This document shows positions 1 through 6,773 of a stretch of DNA of 6,803 bases, one piece after another. The stretch is from SMXL01 sp036985715 (GTDB lineage: Bacteria; Bacteroidota; Rhodothermia; Rhodothermales; UBA10348). How positions within the stretch are numbered: position 1 is the stretch's first letter; each line of letters starts with the position of its first letter. A program made the translations under genes and the position numbers. Below the pieces are notes generated by a model. It had not been told where the DNA came from and did no database searches. It saw only the letters and a program-made list of their open reading frames with translations. Where the stretch lies: the NCBI GenBank assembly GCA_036985715.1, contig BTQE01000143.1, positions 1 through 6,803 of the forward strand. Direction: 5' to 3'.

Positions 1-3
1 CAT

Positions 4-3000
4 TTATAAAACAGTCAGTTTTTGAACGCGAGATCCGAGAGACGTCTCCAGTCGATAAAAGTATAGCCCTGGAGCTAAGCCAGGAATCGCCACCTGAAAC
101 GAAAATTTACCCGGACCGGACATCCGTTCCTCCAACAGAGCGACTTTTCTTCCTAGAATGTCGTAGAGGACGATTCTCATCTCTGACCGCTCTGGAATAT
201 TGTACTGAATCGTACCCTCGCCACGGAATGGGTTTGGGAAGACTGGATAAAGTTCTAGCACGTCTGCTGGCGATTCCTCATCTCCAGTTCCCGTTACCAA
301 GGCCTGAGAGGAGAATTCTGACGACGCGCCCATGGGGTCAAGCGCAGCAACAGCGGCGACGAATTCTTGTCCCGGGAGATTATTCAATAAGATTTGATTC
401 CGGTGAATTCCGTCGATTTGAATTACTTCGTTTTCAAACGCGATCTGCAATTTGTAACTGATATGGCCAGGCAGACTTGTATCATCAGAACTGTTTTCCC
501 AAGTAAAATCGGCCCCGTCTGAATTGACATAAACAGTAAGATTTTGAGGAATCTGAGGTGGCTCATTACTCAGTCCAGCGTTGGGAATTCGGTAGAAGAC
601 CGGATCGTCTCCGAGTGTAAAAAATGTCTCAAGGTCTCCATCATCGTCGTCGTCTATGCTAAACAGAGCTGACCATGCGCCCCCCGTACTGCGGTCAAAG
701 ATTTCTGCCCTGAGCGCCTCATTCGAATCGTTCCACCAAAAATAGACCTGATTGTCGGTAAACGTTAGAAAGTCCATGTAGCCATCGTTATTCAGATGCG
801 CCGGTGTTAAATAGCCGTTCCATGAACTCAATTTTGAACCCTCATAAAGAGGCATTGAGAACGCCGAATACGCGGTGGCGATATCGTCGTAAACAACAAA
901 CGAATGAGCTGGCACAGTGTGGTATATGTCTAAGCTATCCAGTACCGGGCGAGCATTGACTAGCAACAAGTCGGGATAGATGTCATCATTTAGCCAAATT
1001 GGATCAAATAAGAGGTACTGGCCGACTTCATCTACCGGTGGAAGACCAAGATCCATTTTTTCGAATGCTCGCGTTCCTAAATTCTTGTATAAAGTAGGTG
1101 TCCGCGAAACATCGTCATTTACAATCAAGTCTCGAAAACCGTCTTGGTCAAAATCGATGACGCGTGCTGTATAGGAATTGAAAGCTGAAAAAGTGACATC
1201 TTGAATCTGAACTATGGCAGGATCAAGACTCCAACCAATTCTGAGTCGACTCTGTCCACCAATAATGAGATCCTGTCGGCCATCCAGATCTAAGTCGGCC
1301 ACGCTGATGACACCCAGCCATACTCCGTTCTCTTCTCTTCCGACGTCAATTGTTTGGACGTCTACCCGATTGAGACCGTCAAATCGAACAATATGGACCT
1401 GTTCTCCTGATATCACGAGGTCATTGTCTTGGTCGCCATCAATGTCCCCGGCGAGCACTTTGCCGATGTAATCAGATTGCGAGAACAAAGTCTCTGCCTG
1501 AGAAGGATCAAGGCCAGCGCGAGACCCTGGAATCCATTGGACAACGTAGTTTTGGCTACTGTTCGAGCGAAGAAGCGTCAAGACGTCGTCATAACCGTCG
1601 CTATCAAAATCAACAGGAAGTGATTGTTCAAGAGAAAAATCATTCGCGTCAAGAACAACTGCAGAAACCTGAAATTCCGACGCTTGTGCGGTAGTCATCT
1701 CGGAAAAATCAGAGGCGTATCCATTTCGAAATGCCCGCATTCGATACGAATAGGTTTCTCCTGCTGTTAGGTCGAAGTCCTTGAACAAAAAAGTCCCGGG
1801 AAACAAGGTGCTATGAAGAAGCTCGTCTACGAGATCTGTACTAGAGCTTCGATATACATGTAGACTGTCGAATGGTGCATCTAGAGAAAATGTGAGTTGC
1901 AGAAATCCTTCCGTGTCAGAGGCGATAAGATTCACGGGCGTAGAAGGTAATTCAACATCGACAATTTGAAAACCAACAGATTCCGTTCGTGGGCCGTATA
2001 CCCCGGACGCATTAATCGCAAAAATCGAAGCCTCATAGGATCCTTGAGCCAGAGATTCGAAATACCAGAATGGTTGAGCCTTTCCGCCAGCTGAGTAGTC
2101 CCAAGTCGACTCAAACTGGGAATGTGACTCTGACGAATATGAGAACGATTCGTCGATTCTTCGGAGCTGAAGTTGATATACAACTGTCTGGTATTGCTCG
2201 CTTGGAAGAATGGGCGATGCTGAAAGAGCTACGGCATTACCGAATACATCTATACTAAGACCTGTGGGAGCACTCGGTTGCGGAAGGGTCGATTCATTCA
2301 CCAGTTGTTCAGAAACGAAATGCGACGCATAATACGGTCTTGGAATTACCTGCCAACTGTTCAATCGTCTCCTCTTCCCTGACTCAGTTGTGATGAATGG
2401 CATCGATCCCGTCAACGTTGTTGAATCTCGCTGGATCAGCTCGAGCGAGTCAGAAGTGATGGCGTAATAATTTCGGACCGATAGGCCTTCCTCCCTGCGC
2501 GTGATCAGAAGCTCTGTTTTTCCACTCCCAGAAAAGTCGCCCGGGTAAAGACTATGTGTATCCGAATCGTCGCGGATAATCCGAGGGTCAAGTAGCCACG
2601 ACGATTCCAATTCTGCTGGCGCCACTCCATGCAATTGCCACAAGTCTACCTGGCGGACACGTACGGTGTCGTACTGTTCAGTATTTCTATCGTAATTAAT
2701 GTAGTTCTCGATCATCAGGGCCGACAACTCGAGATCTCCATCTCCATCAAAGTCATAGACGGTTATATCCTCGGGTCGACTTCCCAGACGCTGCCACGAC
2801 AGCAAGTTTGGCGGTAAAAAATGACCGCTGCTAGCACCTTTCATAAATCCAATTCCTGGAGATCCTAAGGAACTACTCCCTACTATTATGTCCGTACGGC
2901 CGTCGCCATCAACGTCACCGATCCACAAGATCTGGTTCACACCGGTCACTATGGGTCTGTTGTTCGGGACCAGGAATCCGTCACCGTTATTCAGACTCGT

Positions 3001-3546
3001 GTACAACGCTTCCTCACGAAAACCCGTCCCAGGATTGATGGCGTCCATGAGATATACGACGTCGTCAAAGCCATCATTATTGATGTCAGCGAAAACTGAA
3101 AACTCTATCCGTGCGGAAGTTTGAAGGATGATTTGAGGGTCTGAAAATCCCAACATCCCGTCCATCCCCTCTCCTCTTCGAAACACGAGATTGTAGGGAG
3201 ATCGTACAATCAAATCGTCGTACCCATCCCTGTCGAAATCGACAACGTGTGCTCGGAATAATCTTTCAGGTACTTCAGAAGGGGATACATAGGACCAGGA
3301 GCCCTGATCTTCTGAAACATAATAGAAATATGGATCGGCCTTGTTCGCGCTTGAACTTGGATGACCATAGATGATTGCGCCCGAGCGTTGCTCGCCCAAG
3401 AAGCGGGCATATGCACTTGAGATTGAAAAACCAGGTGGAATCGAGACTAGTTCTTCGTGGGAAGTGAACTGGGGTACTTGTCGGCCTTCTGTAACTGAAG
3501 CGACAGACGAAAAAAGAAAGATGACAATAAGAAATTTATCGATCAT
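4..3546 (-). CDS. Secreted FG-GAP/VCBS repeat and FN3 protein with T9SS sorting domain
   Basis: The 1180-residue product is probably a cell-surface or released binding/adhesion protein; no catalytic motif is visible. Residues 1-21 form a Sec signal peptide (MIDKF, then hydrophobic LIVIFLFSSVA). Calcium-binding DxDxDG-type FG-GAP/VCBS motifs lie at about 103, 154, 211, 265 and 337 (the last degenerate, DFSGSG). Two fibronectin-III-like domains follow at about 424-528 and 534-624. A second FG-GAP block has motifs at about 646, 701, 751, 798, 853 (degenerate), 917 and 965. A third FN3-like domain spans about 996-1086. Residues 1098-1180 match a Por/T9SS type A sorting domain: FPNPF at 1103-1107, LYDILGRKV at 1127-1135, GLAPGLYFYRL at 1156-1166. 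The two FG-GAP blocks probably form two beta-propellers. I find no cysteine in the protein. The start is fixed by GGAGG at 3553-3557, six bases before ATG. The stop is TAA at 4-6. The function is not recognisable beyond this architecture. Confidence 0.93.
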   Translation of the reverse strand: MIDKFLIVIFLFSSVASVTEGRQVPQFTSHEELVSIPPGFSISSAYARFLGEQRSGAIIYGHPSSSANKADPYFYYVSEDQGSWSYVSPSEVPERLFRAHVVDFDRDGYDDLIVRSPYNLVFRRGEGMDGMLGFSDPQIILQTSARIEFSVFADINNDGFDDVVYLMDAINPGTGFREEALYTSLNNGDGFLVPNNRPIVTGVNQILWIGDVDGDGRTDIIVGSSSLGSPGIGFMKGASSGHFLPPNLLSWQRLGSRPEDITVYDFDGDGDLELSALMIENYINYDRNTEQYDTVRVRQVDLWQLHGVAPAELESSWLLDPRIIRDDSDTHSLYPGDFSGSGKTELLITRREEGLSVRNYYAITSDSLELIQRDSTTLTGSMPFITTESGKRRRLNSWQVIPRPYYASHFVSEQLVNESTLPQPSAPTGLSIDVFGNAVALSASPILPSEQYQTVVYQLQLRRIDESFSYSSESHSQFESTWDYSAGGKAQPFWYFESLAQGSYEASIFAINASGVYGPRTESVGFQIVDVELPSTPVNLIASDTEGFLQLTFSLDAPFDSLHVYRSSSTDLVDELLHSTLFPGTFLFKDFDLTAGETYSYRMRAFRNGYASDFSEMTTAQASEFQVSAVVLDANDFSLEQSLPVDFDSDGYDDVLTLLRSNSSQNYVVQWIPGSRAGLDPSQAETLFSQSDYIGKVLAGDIDGDQDNDLVISGEQVHIVRFDGLNRVDVQTIDVGREENGVWLGVISVADLDLDGRQDLIIGGQSRLRIGWSLDPAIVQIQDVTFSAFNSYTARVIDFDQDGFRDLIVNDDVSRTPTLYKNLGTRAFEKMDLGLPPVDEVGQYLLFDPIWLNDDIYPDLLLVNARPVLDSLDIYHTVPAHSFVVYDDIATAYSAFSMPLYEGSKLSSWNGYLTPAHLNNDGYMDFLTFTDNQVYFWWNDSNEALRAEIFDRSTGGAWSALFSIDDDDDGDLETFFTLGDDPVFYRIPNAGLSNEPPQIPQNLTVYVNSDGADFTWENSSDDTSLPGHISYKLQIAFENEVIQIDGIHRNQILLNNLPGQEFVAAVAALDPMGASSEFSSQALVTGTGDEESPADVLELYPVFPNPFRGEGTIQYNIPERSEMRIVLYDILGRKVALLEERMSGPGKFSFQVAIPGLAPGLYFYRLETSLGSRVQKLTVL

Positions 3547-3547
3547 A

Positions 3548-3569
3548 GCTGACCTCCGAATAAGTCAGC
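3548..3569 (-). promoter_or_regulatory. Shine-Dalgarno within a perfect 6-bp hairpin, FG-GAP gene
   Basis: On the minus strand GCTGAC (3569-3564) can pair perfectly with GTCAGC (3553-3548), closing a 10-base loop. The Shine-Dalgarno GGAGG (3557-3553) lies in the loop with its last G in the stem. The ATG follows two bases after the stem. The RBS supports the annotated start. The hairpin could reduce or time translation initiation, but that is inference. Confidence 0.55.
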
Positions 3570-3638
3570 CTCTCAATGCCCGTAAAGGCGATAGGGTGCG
3601 TCTAATCAGCTAGGGTAATGACCAGATAAGACAGGAAC

Positions 3639-3659
3639 GAGTGAAAAAGGCGTGCACTC
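3639..3659 (-). repeat. GAGTG-N11-CACTC inverted repeat, copy 1
   Basis: Five-base arms GAGTG and CACTC flank an 11-base spacer. The same structure recurs at 5930-5950 with identical arms and nine of 11 identical spacer bases. Copy 1 overlaps the TGA stop codon (3660-3658) of the 728-residue gene, so the element begins exactly where the upstream coding sequence ends. The spacer is A-rich on the plus strand next to a GTGCAC palindrome. It could be an operator for a dimeric regulator or part of a promoter. There is no U-tract in either direction, so an intrinsic terminator is unlikely. Confidence 0.5.
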
Positions 3660-5844
3660 ATCTCACCACCACTATCTTTCTCGTCTGGGTAAAAGCTCCG
3701 GCTTTGAGGGTGTAGAAATAGATGCCGGGCGAAAGGCCACTGGCGCTGAAAATTACTTCGTGTTCGCCGCTGAGTTTGAATCCAGCCTCTAATTCTCGAA
3801 GCAGCCGTCCATCGACTGAATGGACAGTAAGACTGACGAAAGAAGGTATGGCCAAGTTGTATCGTATGGTCGTAGTCGCAGAAAATGGATTAGGATAGGC
3901 GATCGCAGAAATATCTGGTCGTTCTGACAAAGGGATCTCCTGTGTTTCAAGCACAACGCTAAGATCAACTTCGCCTCGGTATACTCCTTGGTCGCCCGTG
4001 CCAGCCAAGATCACATTCCTGTTCGAGTCCCACGCAACCGCCGGAATGTATGTGTCAAGAATTCCAGTTGTTACGCTCGTCCAACTGTTACCTCGATCAG
4101 AAGTAACAATAATCCCGCCTTCGTGTGCGGCCCAGATTATCCCGCCATCGCCCTCTACGAAGTCGGTGATTATATGTGGGACTGATGCTGAATAGATCCA
4201 GTTCTCGCCGCGATCAGAGGAGTAATAAATGTGCTCTTCCAGACTCACCCATAACCACCCCGCCTCATCGCTTAATATTCGGGTGTCCAAACCATAGAAT
4301 CGTTCGTCGATTGGAAAATTTGGACTGAGCATCCGCCACGAGCCCCCTTGATCACTGGTTCGATAAATCGCATGTGCGCCGGTAGACGGTTCTCGAATGG
4401 CTGCATACACGAATCCATCTTTGGAAAGCTCAATCGTATAAACTGTTTGGCCATCATCTGTCCTGTATGGCACATTCATGGGGTGCCAATTGAGACCATC
4501 GTTTCTGGAATAGTACAAATCAGCTAACCAGGGAGAATAGACGTAGAGAATGCGCTGTGATTTGTCATACCGGAGTTCGGCCTTTATACCAAAACGCCCT
4601 CTGATTCTATATTCCAAACCCCTATCGGCTCGATGCCAGCTGAATCCCCCATCGATTGTACGGTACAAACCCCCCTCGTCCACCACGGCCCAGTAATGTC
4701 CTGTTCCGGTCCCTTTCTCGACGGCAAGCAATCCATTTGACCCAAAACCAATCTGATCCCATGTACTACCCTCGTTATACGAGCGTAAGAGTCCTGCGCG
4801 GTCGGTCGCAGCCCACCATAGGCCTCGGTTTTGCTCGACCATAAGTGAATGAACTTTGACCGGGCTGAGCCAATTCATATCGACGTCCATCCAAGTGTCA
4901 CCGCCACTCTTCGAGATAAAGAGTAGGCCTGGGCTATAACTGACCAACAGATCTCCTTGTGGTCCCACTGCTGCAGAAAGCAGGTCTTGACGAATGTCTG
5001 GCTGACCAATTCGATCGGAGACGATCGTACAAGACGAAAGATCGGATGTATATCTAGCTATAATTCCCGCTCTCTGTGAGTACGTATACAATCTCCCCAG
5101 ATAATCGACGCCTAGGATATCCTCGGCTCCGCAGTTGTAAAACGTGCTTTGCCACGACTCGCCTCCGTCGCGGGATGTCCAAATATCATTAGCGTACGTC
5201 GTATAGAGAGTATCATCCGGGCCCGATACCAGTTGTAACCCTCGCTTCTGCGGCGTAAAGCGCACATCGCTCCACGAGAGACCTCCGTCATCCGAAAACC
5301 GGAAGCCGTCGGGTGGATCACGAGTCGAGATGATTAGGCGGCCCCACGGAGATGATGACACCGACTTGACGTTGTCTATGAAAAACGACCAACTTCTTCC
5401 GCTAGCGTCTAATCGGTAGAGTACGCCAGCCGAAGAGCCAAAAACATCGTTGTTCAAACCGGCCGCGATTGACTGAATAAATGTTATACTTGGCCTTCCT
5501 AGCTCCAACCAGAGAAAATTTCTACGGAAACGGGTGTATGCGTGTGTTATCGTATAAATAGACCCGTCGGAGGCGGCGGAAATCGGGATTCCTACACTAG
5601 CCGGCCCAGATCGAAACCACGTTGCTCCCCGGTTCCGAGAGATATAGAGCCCTCTACCAGGAATAGATACCCACATACCTGCTCCGAATGGGAGCACCCC
5701 TACGTCATGTACGTCTCCGCCTAGGATCTCATTTGTGACTTCCCAGCTTACTCCGGAAGGTGATTGACCAAAGATTGACGGCGGTACCGCAAACGTCAGC
5801 AGCCCGAACAAGTAACAGACAAATGCTAGTGAGCTTGTTTTCAT
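3658..5844 (-). CDS. Secreted Asp-box (BNR) beta-propeller protein with T9SS sorting domain
   Basis: The 728-residue product is an exported beta-propeller protein. Residues 1-26 form a signal peptide (MKTSS, hydrophobic LAFVCYLFGLLTFAV, probable cleavage before Q27). Ten Asp-box motifs of the S/T-x-D/N-x-G-x-x-W type start at residues 69, 184, 224, 311, 355, 396, 446, 496, 542 and 581; a degenerate one (DASGRSW) is at 146-152. The usual interval is 39-50 residues, about one blade each, so one large or two tandem propellers are possible, as in sortilin/VPS10-like or exo-alpha-sialidase-like folds. Asp boxes are structural; I do not see the sialidase arginine triad or GH74 signature segments, so no enzyme activity is assigned. 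Residues 649-728 form a T9SS type A sorting domain (YPNPF at 650-654, GLSPGIYFYTL at 703-713, basic tail KIVVVR). GGAGG at 5851-5855, six bases before ATG, supports the start. The gene lies 111 bases upstream of the FG-GAP gene on the same strand. Confidence 0.93.
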   Translation of the reverse strand: MKTSSLAFVCYLFGLLTFAVPPSIFGQSPSGVSWEVTNEILGGDVHDVGVLPFGAGMWVSIPGRGLYISRNRGATWFRSGPASVGIPISAASDGSIYTITHAYTRFRRNFLWLELGRPSITFIQSIAAGLNNDVFGSSAGVLYRLDASGRSWSFFIDNVKSVSSSPWGRLIISTRDPPDGFRFSDDGGLSWSDVRFTPQKRGLQLVSGPDDTLYTTYANDIWTSRDGGESWQSTFYNCGAEDILGVDYLGRLYTYSQRAGIIARYTSDLSSCTIVSDRIGQPDIRQDLLSAAVGPQGDLLVSYSPGLLFISKSGGDTWMDVDMNWLSPVKVHSLMVEQNRGLWWAATDRAGLLRSYNEGSTWDQIGFGSNGLLAVEKGTGTGHYWAVVDEGGLYRTIDGGFSWHRADRGLEYRIRGRFGIKAELRYDKSQRILYVYSPWLADLYYSRNDGLNWHPMNVPYRTDDGQTVYTIELSKDGFVYAAIREPSTGAHAIYRTSDQGGSWRMLSPNFPIDERFYGLDTRILSDEAGWLWVSLEEHIYYSSDRGENWIYSASVPHIITDFVEGDGGIIWAAHEGGIIVTSDRGNSWTSVTTGILDTYIPAVAWDSNRNVILAGTGDQGVYRGEVDLSVVLETQEIPLSERPDISAIAYPNPFSATTTIRYNLAIPSFVSLTVHSVDGRLLRELEAGFKLSGEHEVIFSASGLSPGIYFYTLKAGAFTQTRKIVVVR

Positions 5845-5950
5845 GACTGGCCTCCGATTTGGTCAACCTCTCATGAATATGGCCTTGGGTGCTTCCAATT
5901 GAAGGGTAACAACCAGTTACGTGCCTTTCGAGTGAAAAGGGGGTGCACTC
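5845..5950 (-). promoter_or_regulatory. Upstream leader of the Asp-box gene, copy 2 of a shared element
   Basis: This region carries the same four ordered blocks as 3547-3659: the RBS block at 5845-5873, GGGTGC at 5887-5892, the central block at 5903-5916 and the inverted repeat at 5929-5950. The GGAGG Shine-Dalgarno lies at 5851-5855. The hairpin seen around the RBS in copy 1 is weaker here. The aligned arms (5862-5867 and 5846-5851) give four pairs, two G-U wobbles included on the outside, with one A-C mismatch inside. The central block also holds a small minus-strand repeat, GTAAC-TGGTT-GTTAC, that copy 1 does not keep. The leader lies in the divergent region shared with the lipoprotein gene. 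Confidence 0.6.
5930..5950 (-). repeat. GAGTG-N11-CACTC inverted repeat, copy 2
   Basis: This is the second copy of the 5-11-5 inverted repeat, 85 bases from the ATG of the Asp-box gene; copy 1 is 92 bases from its own ATG. Here the element is free of coding sequence, so its conservation with copy 1 cannot be explained by protein constraint. It lies about 40 bases upstream of the predicted plus-strand -35 hexamer, so a protein bound here could affect both divergent transcripts. Confidence 0.5.
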
Positions 5951-5990
5951 TCAGTCGCTACTCTAAGCAAAGACGTCATTCCGAAATAGA

Positions 5991-6019
5991 TTGACACTTT
6001 GTCGCCCAAAACGTACAGT
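5991..6019 (+). promoter_or_regulatory. Predicted sigma-70-type promoter of the lipoprotein gene
   Basis: A consensus -35 hexamer TTGACA (5991-5996) is followed after 17 bases by TACAGT (6014-6019), which matches four of six bases of the -10 consensus. Transcription would begin near 6026, leaving a leader of about 30 bases before the ATG at 6056. This placement argues against the in-frame upstream TTG at 5999, which would lie inside the promoter spacer. Confidence 0.5.
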
Positions 6020-6055
6020 TACTTACTCACTTGCCTGCAGACGAATCAGAATTCG

Positions 6056-6607
6056 ATGAACAAGTTTTTATTTGTCCTATCGTGCATCGCTCTTTTTCTG
6101 TCCGGATGCGAGATAGTAAGCGGTCTGGAGCCACATGCAGACGCGGATAAACTCCAAATTCTCAGCGACTCTACCGAATACGTCGGAAGGCGCTCTGACC
6201 CCAAAACTGTCAGCCTAAGACTGGAGGTCACATACATCAATCGCTCTAAGTCGGATATCTTCCTTTACGGCTGCGGCTACCCCAGTTTTCAGCTGGAGAG
6301 GTTGGTCGATGGGAATTGGGAAATCAGAGGAAACCCTAAATCGTGCGACCTACTAAAGCACGATTCCGAGGTTGTCTTAGCCGGTGAACGCCGGGTCTTC
6401 GAGGTAAGGGAGGGCTCTTCGGATAGAACCGGTGGCTGGAATTGGGGACGTGAGGATATTTCAGGTACGTATCGTGTGGTGGTCGGGGCATACCTCAAAT
6501 TCGACTACGATCGCCAAACGTGGAAGAAGCTCGTGCCAGAGACCGGTCTGTATTCGAACACGTTCGAGGTTGAAGACCGCTGCATTCTCTCTTGGGGCGG
6601 TTGCTGA
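6056..6607 (+). CDS. Putative lipoprotein with Ig-like beta-sandwich domain
   Basis: I do not recognise a named family. Read from ATG 6056 the product is 183 residues. Residues 1-18 are a type II signal peptide: MNKF, hydrophobic LFVLSCIALF, lipobox LSGC with the lipidated Cys18. The frame stays open back to a TTG at 5999, but that start would bury the signal peptide and lie within the predicted promoter, so 6056 is preferred. The mature part reads as alternating beta strands: SLRLEVTYINRS at about 53-64, SFQLERL at 77-83, RVFEVREG at 113-120, SGTYRVVVGAYLKF at 136-149 and YSNTFEVED at 166-174. The SGTYR...SNTFEV pattern recalls bacterial Ig-like or proteinase-inhibitor-like beta-sandwich domains. 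Mature cysteines at 73, 97, 176 and 183 could form two disulphides, with the last residue being Cys. No clear Shine-Dalgarno is seen. It is transcribed divergently from the Asp-box gene, with 211 bases between the start codons. The product is probably anchored in a membrane, facing the periplasm or the cell surface. Confidence 0.8.
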   Translation: MNKFLFVLSCIALFLSGCEIVSGLEPHADADKLQILSDSTEYVGRRSDPKTVSLRLEVTYINRSKSDIFLYGCGYPSFQLERLVDGNWEIRGNPKSCDLLKHDSEVVLAGERRVFEVREGSSDRTGGWNWGREDISGTYRVVVGAYLKFDYDRQTWKKLVPETGLYSNTFEVEDRCILSWGGC

Positions 6608-6616
6608 ACCCGCCTC
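6594..6616 (+). terminator. Weak hairpin at the end of the lipoprotein gene
   Basis: GGGGCGG (6594-6600) can pair with CCGCCTC (6610-6616), a seven-base-pair stem with one G-U, closing a nine-base loop that contains the TGA stop (6605-6607). It is followed by TTGGACTTCTC rather than a clear U-tract. This may be a weak terminator or only a 3' stabilising stem. A T6 run further on (6680-6685) has only a five-base stem with a 16-base loop (6644-6669) before it, so it is no better a candidate. Confidence 0.25.
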
Positions 6617-6711
6617 TTGGACTTCTCAATTGATGGTGGGTGACAGCAGATTTCGCTTGATCAGTGCTGGAATGAACTCTTTTTTGCTTTAATGACAACG
6701 TACCAATTTTG

Positions 6712-6735
6712 ACGATCTCTTCACGATCTTGATCG
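6712..6735. repeat. ACGATCT direct repeat, period 11, with adjoining palindrome
   Basis: ACGATCT occurs at 6712-6718 and again at 6723-6729, 11 bases apart. The second copy overlaps the palindrome CGATC-TT-GATCG (6724-6735). The cluster lies about 40 bases beyond the 3' end of the tRNA gene. It is short enough to be chance; a protein-binding site is only a possibility. Confidence 0.25.
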
Positions 6736-6773
6736 AAGCCGACATAAATGCCGCTGATAAAGACACGTTGCGG

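Larger units (their letters stand above)
3547..3659 (-). promoter_or_regulatory. Upstream leader of the FG-GAP gene, copy 1 of a shared element
   Basis: This intergenic stretch separates the two minus-strand genes and resembles the region upstream of the 728-residue gene (5845-5950). Four blocks match in the same order, given here by plus-strand position. The RBS block 3547-3575 matches 5845-5873 at 22 of 29 bases. The GGGTGC box is at 3594-3599, against 5887-5892. The central block 3612-3625 matches 5903-5916 at 12 of 14 bases. The distal inverted repeat 3638-3659 matches 5929-5950 at 20 of 22 bases. The central block and the inverted repeat are 12 bases apart in both copies. No convincing sigma-70 -35/-10 pair is seen, so the conserved blocks may be an activator or alternative-sigma promoter, or a structured leader. 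No terminator follows the upstream gene, so read-through from it is also possible. Confidence 0.6.

Noticed and set aside
1..6. ATG directly after the TAA stop on the minus strand, suggesting a next gene in an operon
   Set aside because: Only three bases remain in the window, so no reading frame or RBS can be judged.
228..461. Arginine-rich plus-strand frames opposite the large genes (also near 1214, 2888, 3371 and 3988)
   Set aside because: These are antisense frames with skewed Arg/Ser/Pro composition and no initiation signals, typical of shadows of real coding sequence.
1932..2183. A minus-strand frame of 83 codons inside the FG-GAP gene
   Set aside because: It lies wholly within the 1180-residue gene in another frame. 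It has no domain, signal peptide or RBS, and its composition looks like a frame shadow.
3639..3659. The inverted repeat as an intrinsic terminator of the Asp-box gene
   Set aside because: The stem is five base pairs with an 11-base loop and no U-tract follows. The same element stands upstream of the Asp-box gene itself, where no gene ends on that strand within view.
3658..5844. Assignment of the Asp-box protein as a sialidase or GH74 xyloglucanase
   Set aside because: Asp boxes alone are structural and occur in many unrelated propellers. I did not see the sialidase arginine triad or GH74 signature segments.
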